The notes under the pieces were generated by a model that was not told the origin of the DNA, searched no databases, and worked only from the letters and a program-made list of their open reading frames with translations. Both the position numbers and the translations under genes were made by a program. 64,000 bases of DNA, taken from the NCBI GenBank assembly GCA_907164885.2, contig OU015490.1, positions 205,992,481-206,056,480 of the forward strand, given 5' to 3'. This DNA comes from Dolomedes plantarius (lineage: Eukaryota; Arthropoda; Arachnida; Araneae; Dolomedidae). Every line of letters begins with the position of its first letter. The first letter of the stretch is position 1. Positions 51,541 to 64,000 of the stretch are shown piece after piece.

Positions 51541-52140
51541 TAGTTCCGTAACTGACTGACTGACATACAACGCACAGACCAAACCGCTGGACCAAAAGGA
51601 CTGAAATTTTGCATGGTGATTCTTCTCATAGTGTAGGGGTGCATTAAGAAAGATTTTTTAAAAATTCTTCTTAGATTTTTTTACATAAAATTTTTAAGCT
51701 GTTCTAGTAACTTTTTTTAAGTTTGCATTTAAAATAATAATTTCAGGGTTATAAAATTTATATCTCGGGAGAAAATATAAAAATTCATTTAAAATGAATT
51801 TTTTTCGAATCCTTCTGTTCATTTTCTGATTTTGGTGAATTTTTAAAGATTTAATTTTTATCACATGATTTCTTTTTCTGGCACTTTAAATACATTTATC
51901 GTCACGTACATAACAACTAAATATACCAAAAAAATAATTTTTTTTTCTTGCTAATGCGGCAGACGATTGGACATTATCCAAAAAAATACGGTAAAAGATA
52001 TTATGTTCCTCAAACTGTACTATATTAACTGTATTATATTCTTTAGTATGTCCTATTAGATTTAATTTGAATATTTTCTTTTACATTTTGTCTATAAAAA
52101 TATCCGCTACTATTTTTTTATAAATATATTTTTTTTGTCT
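51541..52140 (+). repeat. Left arm of a ~0.6 kb inverted repeat (Helitron-like 5' end)
   Basis: It starts TAGTTCCGTAACTGACTGAC and contains ACATACAACGCACAGACC and GACTGAAATTTTGCATGG, followed by AT-rich text. The right arm is its reverse complement over the whole length with about 10-15% differences. The opening words match Helitron 5' ends common in arthropods. Confidence 0.85.
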
Positions 52141-53322
52141 TTTTTACATCAATTGTGTACATTGATCGTCGTATTTAATATTAATATATATATATATCTA
52201 TATCTATATATATATATATATATATATAAAACCATGTCTAGGGAGATGCTAATTTTTTAAAGCATTCTACAACACTACTACAAAGAAAATTTCAGGAAGT
52301 AATTCAGAAACATAAGCTGATTGTAAACGAAAAACGGAACTGAAATGTTTGTTCATATTTGTTGCCATACTACAATTTGTTCATTCTAGAATAACCAAAA
52401 TGACGAGCATTAAAATTCGTGGAACCATTCACTTCATGTTCCATACACTACTGACCATTTTTTTTTTTTTTTTGGTTCAAAGACTCACGTTTTTCAAGCA
52501 GTACTCGTCGTAAAAGAGAAAAATCTACTGGATTTGATAGGTAATTTGCGAACTTTTTTTCTGATATTGGGTTCCTTGGCATATAAACTCCAAAATCAGG
52601 TCAGTATCCGGAGAGATGAGCTGAGTGGTTCGCTCTGGAAAGTACTAGGGCATAATTCTTTGAATAGGTGTTCATTTTTCTCCCAGCGGGAAGTTACCGT
52701 GTCATTATTAGAGCTGGAAGATTCTCTTGAAGTTTTGTATTGAAGCAGTTTTCCCATGTTTCGAAAGGGAATGATCCGGTCCGATAGAGAAAAGTATCAC
52801 GTAAATTTGCCTTGTAGCATATATTACGTAGGATTTTTAACTTACCGGCCCCACACCTATACGAATTTTAATCTAAACTGATATTATGTGTTAGTAGTTA
52901 GGGCAGGTTAGTACCTTAAAATTTTTTCGGGGTACCGAATTCAAAACAAATTTAGAGCAATTAGATTATTGTGGGATTGGTGAAATGCCAACTCCGCATT
53001 TTCACAGTTCTATGATATTTTGGAATTTCACTAGTGTCTTTCGTTAATGCTTCTTTAGTGCCGGTTAGTACTGGATAAACCTGCTCAATTCTGGAATTAC
53101 ACTCTATTTGTTAGTACTTCCCTTTTACCAGTGAGTACAGCAACAATTTTGTTAGGACTGAATTTAGATAAATGTATTGCAATGTTTTATTGGCTTTCGC
53201 AATAAACTTGTTTTAATTTGGTTCTTACGAAAATTTTTGTGGTAGTAACCGGTACTAACGAAGTACTAACGAATGAGATAAGTTTGGATTAATATATATA
53301 TACATATATATACAATATATAT

Positions 53323-53405
<83 letters not shown>

Positions 53406-53411
53406 TAAAAC
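52141..53411. other. Spacer between inverted arms
   Basis: It holds TA/TATC repeats at both sides (52185-52228, 53293-53404) and about 1 kb of sequence without a recognised gene. The open frame at 52534-52743 shows no motif. Confidence 0.5.
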
Positions 53412-54038
53412 CAAAAATTATATTTATAAAAAAATCGTAAGGGTTATTTTTATAGACAAGATAATGTAGAAGAAAATATTCAAATTAAATGTAATAGTAC
53501 ATACTAAACAGTACATTTAATATTGTACAGTTTGAGGAACATAATATCTTTTCTTGTATTTTAATATTTTTTTGGATAATGTCCAATCGTCTGCAGCATT
53601 AGCCAGAAAAACAAATTTTGTTTATTTAGTTGTTATGCACGTGACGATAAATTTATTTAAAGTACCAGAAAAAGAAATCCCGTGATCGGCATTTAATAAA
53701 TTAAATTCTAAAAATTAATGTTTAAAAATTCACCAAAAATCAGAAAATGGAGATAAAAACTCGAAAAATATTTTATTTTAAAGGAATTTTTATGGTTTTC
53801 CCCGTGATATAAATTTTATAATTCTGAACTTATTATTTTAAATGCAAACTTAAAAAAGTTACTAAAACAGCTTAAAAATTTAATTTTAAAAAAATCCAAG
53901 AAGAATGTTTCAAAAATCTTTCTTAGTGCACTCCTACACTATAAGAAGAATCGGCATGCAAAATTTCAGCCCTTTAGGTCCAACGGTTTGGTCTGTGCGT
54001 TGTATGTCAATCAGTGAGTCAGTCAGTTACGGAACTGT
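53412..54038 (-). repeat. Right arm of the ~0.6 kb inverted repeat
   Basis: It ends GTCAGTCAGTTACGGAACTG, the inverse of the left arm's start. Read on minus it contains TGAAATTTTGCATGCCGATT and the AT-rich continuation, including TATTATGTTCCTCAAACTGT. Confidence 0.85.
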
Positions 54039-55244
54039 TTTATATAAATAGATAGATTATACCACTTACAACCTATGGTTATAGCTACGTCAATGCGTTT
54101 TCTGTGCCATCTAGTGGGCATATTTCTAATTAACGTTCTATATACGTATCCGTTCTATATCCGACGTTCTATATACGTATCTGTACTTTTTGAATAACCA
54201 TACTTCACTTACTTCTCGTTATAAGGCTTTTAAAAGGTTTACTGACTTTTGCATTACCCAGTACTTGTTTAAATTAATATTTTAAAGTTAATATTTCAAA
54301 TTTATGGGTATTCAGTTATCAAAATTTACAAAATTAAATTCAATTATATATTTATTTGTTGAAAAAAAATCGAAAATTTATTTAACAATTCATCTATGTA
54401 TATTTAATAACGTATATTGTCATACCAGACATACGATTTAAATATATTTTAGGTTTTACTAAATGTTTATAAATTTAAAAAATACATTAATATTTAAAAA
54501 TAATAAGTTACGTTATAAACTGCTCCCACCTATTTATAAATTTTGAATAACGTAAACTAGCTTTAAATTTGCAATGAAATAAAGATTTACATACTTCAGA
54601 ATATTTTCATTGAATATTTTAATCAAATTGAATAATAGGATTTTCAGGATATGGAATTAATTGCTGTTTTGAAAAGTTTCATATCTGAGTACTGAACACA
54701 GTGTTATTACATATTTTTTGTTTGTTTTGATATTAAAAAAATTAATCATATATTTTCCTTTCTTTTTTCTGGTAGAAACACGCTATTAATGTAGCACCAG
54801 TTTTTGTAATATGAAAAGTTTTGTCGTTAACTAAAAAAAATTCTTTTCTACATAGATGAATGTTTAAATATATTCCGGAATTTTTTTTAAAGAAACAACC
54901 GTGTAGTTTAATTTAATTTTCAAAATTTAATAAGAGAGATTTTTAAAAACTCATAAGTTTTAAATATAAAGTCATAAATTTTGATTTAAGCAAGTATAAT
55001 TGGCCTTATAATTCAAAGGTGAAAATACATTAATACCTGAAGTCAGTGATTTTCTCAGGAAATCTTGACTGAAATATTGTTTACCTTATTGTTATTTTCC
55101 CATTTCCCGGAGGCGTAAACTATAAGATGAACTGTATTAACAAATTTTGATCTTGTCTCATATTATATATTGCAGATTTCATTTATATAAGCAACGTATT
55201 TATAATCTGTTCACATTTTAAAGAAATACTTGTAGAATATAAAA
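54039..55244. other. No gene recognised
   Basis: AT-rich. A short local repeat CGTTCTATATACGTATC occurs twice around 54135-54185. Confidence 0.4.
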
Positions 55245-56129
55245 CAGGGTGTGGCAGAATAGATTCCGACATGTCTGAAGGTCATTGGTAAGGAGTTATG
55301 AGGGTAGGGGATGCCCTGGAGTTTCTACAGTTCTGTCGGATTTTCTAGTTGTGAGTAGACACCATGACTTGGTCCGGTGAACAACGCGGTTCCTAGGCTT
55401 TATTTACGAACAACGGTTCTGTAATCACGACAGAGATGGCACTTAGAATGCGCTTACTGCTCTATGCAAATAATGCCGTTCATGATCGAAAAGCAATCCT
55501 GCTGTTGAAACTCAAATACTGAGACCAGAGGGCGCTGCGTTCACTCAGACTCCCGACTGATGTTTAACCTTGCACTTAGAAATGGTTCTGAGAACGATGT
55601 GATAAGCTATAATATCATATTCAGTGTTTCTGTTGTTGTGTTTGTGATGTAATAAAACTGAGACAAGAATGATTAAAGTCTGGATTGACTTATTGCAGCC
55701 TGGGAGGTAAGAGAACTTTAGAAATTTATTTAAGAACAAACATTGCGAATGCGAAGTAGAAGTTGTATCTGCTTCGATGGACTTGAAACGTGAAAACAAG
55801 TGGGTTTGCATTACAAAGGAAACCAAGTGGTCGTCCTCGAAGCATTAGAATACTTGAAAATGAGCAATTAGTCCGTTAGTCCGCTATTTGTAAGGAAGTT
55901 GCTTGCGTCCCCCCAGAGATGACCAACAAACTGATGCAAAACTTTACAAAGTGACTTCGGTAGTGCATCACAAATAACGGGGCCACCTGAGTGATCTTAT
56001 TTTCAAAACCCGGTGAAAAAAATTAAATTGTTCATAATTTTCTAAAATGTAGAACTTTTTTCTGTCAATTGTTTGGTTCGTTTTTCATTCATCATTGAAA
56101 TGTCGGAGTCCATTTTGCGTCTCACAGTG
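55245..56129 (+). mobile_element. TIR element with DUF4817-like relic, copy 2
   Basis: It starts CAGGGTGTGGCAGAATAGAT and ends with the inverse (ATCATTGAAATGTCGGAGTC...CACAGTG); the shared core GATTCCGACATGTC / GACATTTC is visible. It is longer than copy 1 because of an insertion at about 55550-55740. No intact frame. Confidence 0.5.
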
Positions 56130-58195
<2,066 letters not shown>

Positions 58196-58221
58196 CACAA
58201 ACACAAACACAAACAAACAAA

Positions 58222-58279
<58 letters not shown>
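58196..58279. repeat. (CAAA)n/(CA)n/(TA)n microsatellite
   Basis: A CAAA/CAAACA run followed by about 46 bp of CA and a short TA run, ending at the MITE. Confidence 0.95.
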
Positions 58280-58416
58280 CAGTGCTAGATTTCTAGAAAT
58301 AGAGGTTCCGGAACAGTAACCTTCCAGGGTGTGTGTGTGGGGGGGGATTCCAAATTATTGATACAGAGAGGTACCGGAACGCCGTTCCGGCGCGTTCCGC
58401 CTCAAATCTAGCCCTG
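58280..58416. mobile_element. Very small TA-flanked MITE
   Basis: The ends CAGTGCTAGATTT and AAATCTAGCCCTG are inverted and TA flanks both sides. The inner part holds GGTTCCGGAAC and GGAACGCCGTTCCGG palindromes, so the 137 bp can fold almost completely. Confidence 0.75.
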
Positions 58417-58432
58417 TATATATATATATATA

Positions 58433-59060
58433 CTATATAAGAATTATACAGTATTGATTTTATGTAAATACTTGGTATGAAAAATTTTTCAACCATTTTC
58501 TATAGCATATTTATTTATTAATTGCTGTAACATTACTTTAACACAATTGCTATTTTTTTTCTAGACATTCGTCTCAGAGTGTTTAATAAGCTGTATAATG
58601 TAAATGGATGTCAACTACTAAATATAAATATGTTTTATATATTCTTCCGTTTCATGCACCAAATAATATTTTTATAGAATGAATTTGATCTTCACTGAAA
58701 AATTTTAACTTAGTTCTCAGAAAACTAACAAACGTTTTGAATATTTTAACTAATATATTCAAAACGAGTAGTTAAGAGTAAGAGAACTTGCAAGGTATTT
58801 TTCACTGTACATATAGATGCAAATTTCATCATGAAAACCAATAGATCAAAAACATTCCTAGCACTAGTTTAGAATCTTAATGACCAGTATAATATATTGC
58901 TTTTCAGGTAAAAAGGAATTTTGTGTCTGTGTTTAAACTATGACCTACTCTGTTCACAATGACGATATTCTTCTCTGGTCACGTCCATTATTATTTGTTA
59001 AAGTATACTTTGATGTACTTTAATTTTGCTTTGATGTCTTTCAGGAGTGACAGAACATTT
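58433..59060. other. No gene recognised
   Basis: AT-rich; nothing supported. Confidence 0.4.
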
Positions 59061-61572
59061 ATTTTTTTAAAGTAATGGAAAATTGTTGAAAGTGGGTAAA
59101 TGCCGCATGAATTAACAATTACAAATTTCACTCTCTTTACGTTACAGTTAATTATTGTAGATGTAGACGTAGAAATATCTTCTTTAGCAGTGATTTAATG
59201 CTGAATCTATTAGAGGAGTTTTCAAAGAGAAACTGCATTTAAGCGTTTTATAAAACGCAAAGTATATATGTTAAAAAGATTACCGTTTACATCACCATAT
59301 AGCTTACAGGAATGTTTACTTTACTAGAAAATAGAGGGTAGTTGATAGAGGGTAAACGCCGCTACAATAAACAATAAAAAAATTCACTCTCTTTTATGTT
59401 ATAGATAATTATTCTAGATGTAAAAGGAGCAAAATCTTCTTTAGAACTGATATAAAGCTGAATCTATTAGAGGAGCTATCAGAGAAAAACTACATCTAAG
59501 CGTATTATAAAACATAAAGAATACATGTTAAAAAAATAACCGTTTACACCAACATATAGCTTACAGGAGAGTTTACTTTAATATAAAATAGAGCGTAGTT
59601 GGTAGAGAGTAAATGAAGCTTGACGTAACAATTAAAAATTTCACTCTCTTTATGCTACAGATAACTATTGTAGATATAGAAGGAGAAGCATTTTCTTTAG
59701 AAGTGATATAAAGCTGAATCTATTAGAGTAGCTTTCAGAGAGAAGCTACATCTAAGTGTATTATAAAACACGAAGTGTATATGATAAAATGATTAACATT
59801 TACACCAACATATAGCTTATATGAATGTTTACTTTAATATAAAATAGAGGATAGTTGATAGAAGGTAAATTCCACTTGATTTAACAATAAATACACTTTC
59901 TTTTATCTTAAAAATAATTATTGTAGATGTAGAAAGAGAAACATCTTCTTTAGAAGTTATATAAAGCTAAATCTATTAGAGGAGCTTCCAGAGAGAAACT
60001 ACATCTAAAAAATTACATCTAAACTACATCATACAACACAAAGTATATATGATAAAATGATTAATGTTTACACCAACATATAGCTTACAAGAATGTCTAC
60101 TTTAATATAAAATAGAGGGTAGTTGATAGAGGGTAAACACCGCTTGAATTAACAATAAACAATTTCTGTCTCTTTTATGCTACAGATAATTATTGTAGAT
60201 GTAGAAGGAGAAACATGTTCTTTAGAAGCGATACAAAGATGAATCTATCAGAGGAGATTTCACAGAGAAACTACAGCGTTTTATAACTAAGCGTTTTATA
60301 AAACACAAAGTATATATATATATTAAAATATTACCTTTTACACCCCCGTATAGTTTACATGAATGTTTGCTTTAATATAAAATGGAGGGTAGTTAATAGA
60401 GGGTAAGTGCCGTTTGAATTAACAATTAAAAATTCCACACTCTTTATGTTACAGAAAATTATTGCAGATGTAGAAGGAAAAACATCTTTAGAAGTGATAT
60501 AAAACTGAATCTGTTAGAGGAGGTTTCAGAGAGAAACTACAACTAAGCGTTTTATAAAACACTAAGTATATATTCTAAATAGATTGCCGTTTACACCACC
60601 ATATAGCTTACAGGAATGTTTGTTTTAATATAAGATAGAGGGTAAATGGCGCATGAATTAGCAATTAAAATATTCACTCCCTTTATGTTACAGATAATTA
60701 TCGTAGATGTAGAAGGGGAAAATCGTCTTTAGAAGTGATATAAAGTTGAATCTATCAGAGGAGATTTCAGAGAAAAACTACATGTAAGCGTTTTATAAAA
60801 CACAATGAATATATGTTAAACAGATTACCGTTTACACCAACATATAGCTACAGGAATGTTTACTTTTATAAAAGATAGAGAGTAGTTGATAGAGGGTAAA
60901 TGACGCTTGACTTAACAATTAAAAATTTCACTCTCTTTATGTTACAGATAATTATTGTAGATATAGAAGGAGAAATATTTTCTTTAGAAGTGATATAAAG
61001 GTGAATCTGTTAGAGGAGCTTTCAGAGAGAAACTACATCTAACCGTTTTATTAGAAACGAAGTATATATGTTAAAATGATTAACGTTTAAACCAACATAT
61101 AGCTTACAAGAATGTTTACTTTAATATAAAATAGAGGGTAGTTGATAGAGGGTTAATGCCGCTTGAATTAACAATAAACAATTTTTCTCTCTTTTATGTT
61201 ACAGATAATTAATGTAGATATAGAAGGAGAAACATCTTCTTTAGAAGTGAAATAAAGATCAATCTATTAGATGAGCTTTCAGAGAGAATCTACATCTAAG
61301 CGTTTTATAAAACACAACGTATATATAATAAAAAGATTACCGTTTACACCCCCATATATTTTACAAGAATGTTCGCTTTAATAGAAAATCGAGGGTAGTT
61401 GATAGAGGGTAAATTCCGCTTGAATTAACAATTAAAATTTCCACTCTCTTTATATTACAGATAATTATTGCAGATGTAGAAGGATAAACATCTTTAGAAG
61501 TGATATAAATCATAATCTATTAGAGGAGCTTTCAAAGGGAAAGTACAACTAAACGCTTTATAAAAACACGCA

Positions 61573-61622
<50 letters not shown>

Positions 61623-61640
61623 TATTACAATTTTATACCA
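59060..61640. repeat. ~257 bp satellite, ten units
   Basis: The landmark GAGGGTAAATGCCGCTTGAA (with variants) starts units at about 59092, 59348, 59603, 59862, 60136, 60400, 60637, 60892, 61147 and 61404. Constant phrases are CACTCTCTTTATGTTACAG, TTATTGTAGATGTAGAAGGA, TCTTTAGAAGTGATATAAAG, GAATCTATTAGAGGAGC, GCGTTTTATAAAACAC and CACCAACATATAGCTTACAG. There are stop codons in every frame, so it is not a coding repeat. A (TA)n run (61568-61615) interrupts the last unit. Confidence 0.95.
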
Positions 61641-62560
61641 CCATATAGCTTGCAGGAATATTTAATTGCAGGAATATTTACTATAAAATACAGCTACTTT
61701 ACAGTCTCATTTTTAGATTGTAAACGTGTTAGAAACATTTAAAATGTCTTTAACTCGGTAAAGAAATGAGTACTTGAAAGACAGGTAATAAAAAAAGTTG
61801 AATTTTATTATATTTCTTTCGAATGATTTATTTTTTCCCTTGCCTAATATTTTATGCAGCGTGAAAAAACTTCACTGTATAGAACGGTGTAGCAAAACGT
61901 TCTATGCATAATTTTGTTTTCTTTTCGTTTCAAAACACTTTATTTAAGAATTTCCTCTATCATTTTAATGAAACTTATTAATGTTTGTACCATGCTATTT
62001 TTGAAAATAAATATAAAATTTAAGAGTTAATATTATCAAACTTAATATACTTTAGTTAATGGCCCTTAGGAATTCGCAAATCAAATCTTCAATTTCTATA
62101 TTAAATTTTTAATCAGAGTGCAGAAACTTTTGGAAAATTGTACTTCTGATTAAAATACATATATTGAATTTTGGAACGTATATTCAAATATTTTAAAAAC
62201 TGGTATACAAAGGAAAGAGGCTTTTGATCGCAAGACAAACTGAGAGTTTATTCTATTACTCTTATCATTTACTGCGCAAAATTAATCCCCATTTTCAAAA
62301 ACTTAACTCCTTGTAAATTTAACACCACATAAACTCGATTGATAATCATAAGTACACAGTTACATATTTTAACATGATTCGTGAATGATGCAAATTTCAT
62401 TGGAATTCTAGTAACCACTTTACTGTGCATTTCGTACTGTTTTGTTTACGATTTTCCCTTTCTTGGACCAACTTGCACGTATATAGGCTCCCAATTCACC
62501 TTACTCTTAAAGCCAACGGCGCTAAGTATTTTTGACTACTATATTGTGGGAGCACCATTT
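61641..62560. other. No gene recognised
   Basis: AT-rich; the short frame at 62381-62566 is hydrophobic but has no homology I recognise. Confidence 0.4.
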
Positions 62561-62700
62561 ATGTGAGCCAGTATTGCTCCCTATAAGAGGACAACACGGT
62601 ATGACCAAGCTTTATTCGGGATTTGAACATAAGCCCACTGCTTGGAACTCACGGTGCTAACCACTATGCATTTTGGCGGCTATTAGAAATTACAAAACAA
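62560..62700 (-). mobile_element. tRNA-derived SINE head
   Basis: On the minus strand an A box TAGTGGTTAGCACCG (62652-62666) and a B box GTTCAAATCCC (62618-62628) lie about 25-30 bp apart, the right spacing for a tRNA-type RNA polymerase III promoter. The flanks do not complete a tRNA cloverleaf, so a SINE head fits better than a tRNA gene. Confidence 0.55.
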
Positions 62701-62957
62701 CAATTTATTTTCATATAATTGCATTTTTTATAATTCATGTATGGCAAAAATTATAGTTTTAAACATTATAATAGTGTAAATTGTTTTGTAATGTGTTGTC
62801 TATTTTAGGTCAAGATCTTCAACTTGGGCATTGTTTGCAAATAATTTGCAATTAACATTTTTAAATGTAAGAAGTGCTTAGAAAAGTTCAAACAGGTAAT
62901 AAAAGTTCATAATCCTTTCAATCCCAATAATCGAAACTAAGACTTAACATTTAACTT

Positions 62958-63359
<402 letters not shown>

Positions 63360-64000
63360 CAGCTGAAGGTAAACAAACGTATGTTTGTTAGTGAGAAGAC
63401 ACGGGAACGGGCTAATCTCGCGAACTGAGCATAGTAGAATATCGCGATTGACACCGATTGACGCGGACGGACGAGACGCATACACTGATACCATCTTCAA
63501 ATTTCAAAACTTTAAACTTTTTAAATTATTAAATTAAAACTGCCAAACTCAAAAGAAGTGGACAGTAGAGACAGCTGTCATTCCGGGTGGGCCAGCTCAT
63601 TTTCGTTTCGCAAATTTCCACTATTTTCATGCATGCAAAATTAAACTTTTCCACCCATCAATAGACAATATTTTTATTTCCATTTGTTCTACAACTCTTC
63701 ATCTTTAAGGATATGCACCAATTTTAGAAAGTTAAAAATGTTTTTCACTGCAAACGAAGATTTTCCCCAAAGCAGTTTTCCAAATTTCACGGAATCGACA
63801 ATTTTGATGGACAAATATTTCGGTTTTCTGCCCCTATTAATGTCAATTTTACGATTTATCGGCATTTTCTAGATGTTTAGCTTATAAAATATACCAAATA
63901 CATTTAATAAAAAAAATGTTATCATTCTAAAAAAGCGTAATTACAAAACTCACTTTTAAAATTTCACGCGCTGATCGACATTGTATCTTAATGTAACTTG
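63360..64000. other. No gene recognised
   Basis: A short GC-richer part (about 63395-63480, with CGCGAACTGAGC and GACGCGGACGGACGAGACGC) precedes AT-rich sequence to the window end. No gene supported. Confidence 0.4.

Noticed and set aside
52534..52743. 69-codon frame in the spacer of the inverted arms
   Set aside because: No recognisable motif; length expected by chance.

Overview
This window reads as AT-rich, intron-poor, repeat-dominated arthropod DNA, most likely from a spider or another arachnid. That placing is an inference from the style of the gag-like protein, the Tc1, piggyBac, Tigger and Helitron relics and the very long TA/CA arrays; no host marker gene fixes it. I found no intact host protein-coding gene, rRNA or tRNA gene in 64 kb. 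Almost every stretch that can be explained is a mobile element, a derivative of one, or a tandem array.

Layout. 0.6-2.1 kb: a Tigger/pogo element with exact inverted ends that lost its catalytic domain. 2.2-5.6 kb: an LTR retroelement on the minus strand with gag, a zinc knuckle and a protease, but where reverse transcriptase and integrase should be it carries a stretch resembling the host gene NUFIP1. 5.6-8.4 kb: a MITE and a decayed piggyBac element with a recognisable intron. 10.8-11.9 kb: a complete non-autonomous Helitron. 13.1-18 kb and 21.8-23.6 kb: a MITE and three related copies of a hAT-type family. 18.2-19.5 kb: a Helitron-like block built of ~150 bp units, followed by a Tc1 fragment. 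24-26.7 kb: a second piggyBac relic. 28-31.9 kb: a mariner fragment, a TTAA-flanked MITE, and a LINE interrupted by a third piggyBac relic. 32.1-33.7 kb: a fourth piggyBac element, complete with TTAA duplication and TIRs, whose short gene joins the N-terminus to the C-terminal cysteine-rich domain. 34.9-35.6 kb: an 87 bp minisatellite. 38.4-39.0 kb: a pseudogene cut by two nested TTAA elements (39.0-41.3 kb). 44.7-45.7 kb: a ~255 bp tandem array. 47.5-56.1 kb: two copies of a TIR family, a pogo-like MITE, a decayed Tc1, and a pair of 0.6 kb inverted arms. 58-64 kb: a small MITE, a ten-copy ~257 bp satellite, a tRNA-derived SINE and a 400 bp AT palindrome.

Three themes tie the region together. 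TA-targeting elements sit directly against long (TA)n arrays. Several transposon relics keep the DNA-binding part of the transposase and lose the catalytic part. The piggyBac relics carry short internal palindromes that could be transposase binding sites. Element boundaries were read by eye; clade names are from family knowledge and were not searched.
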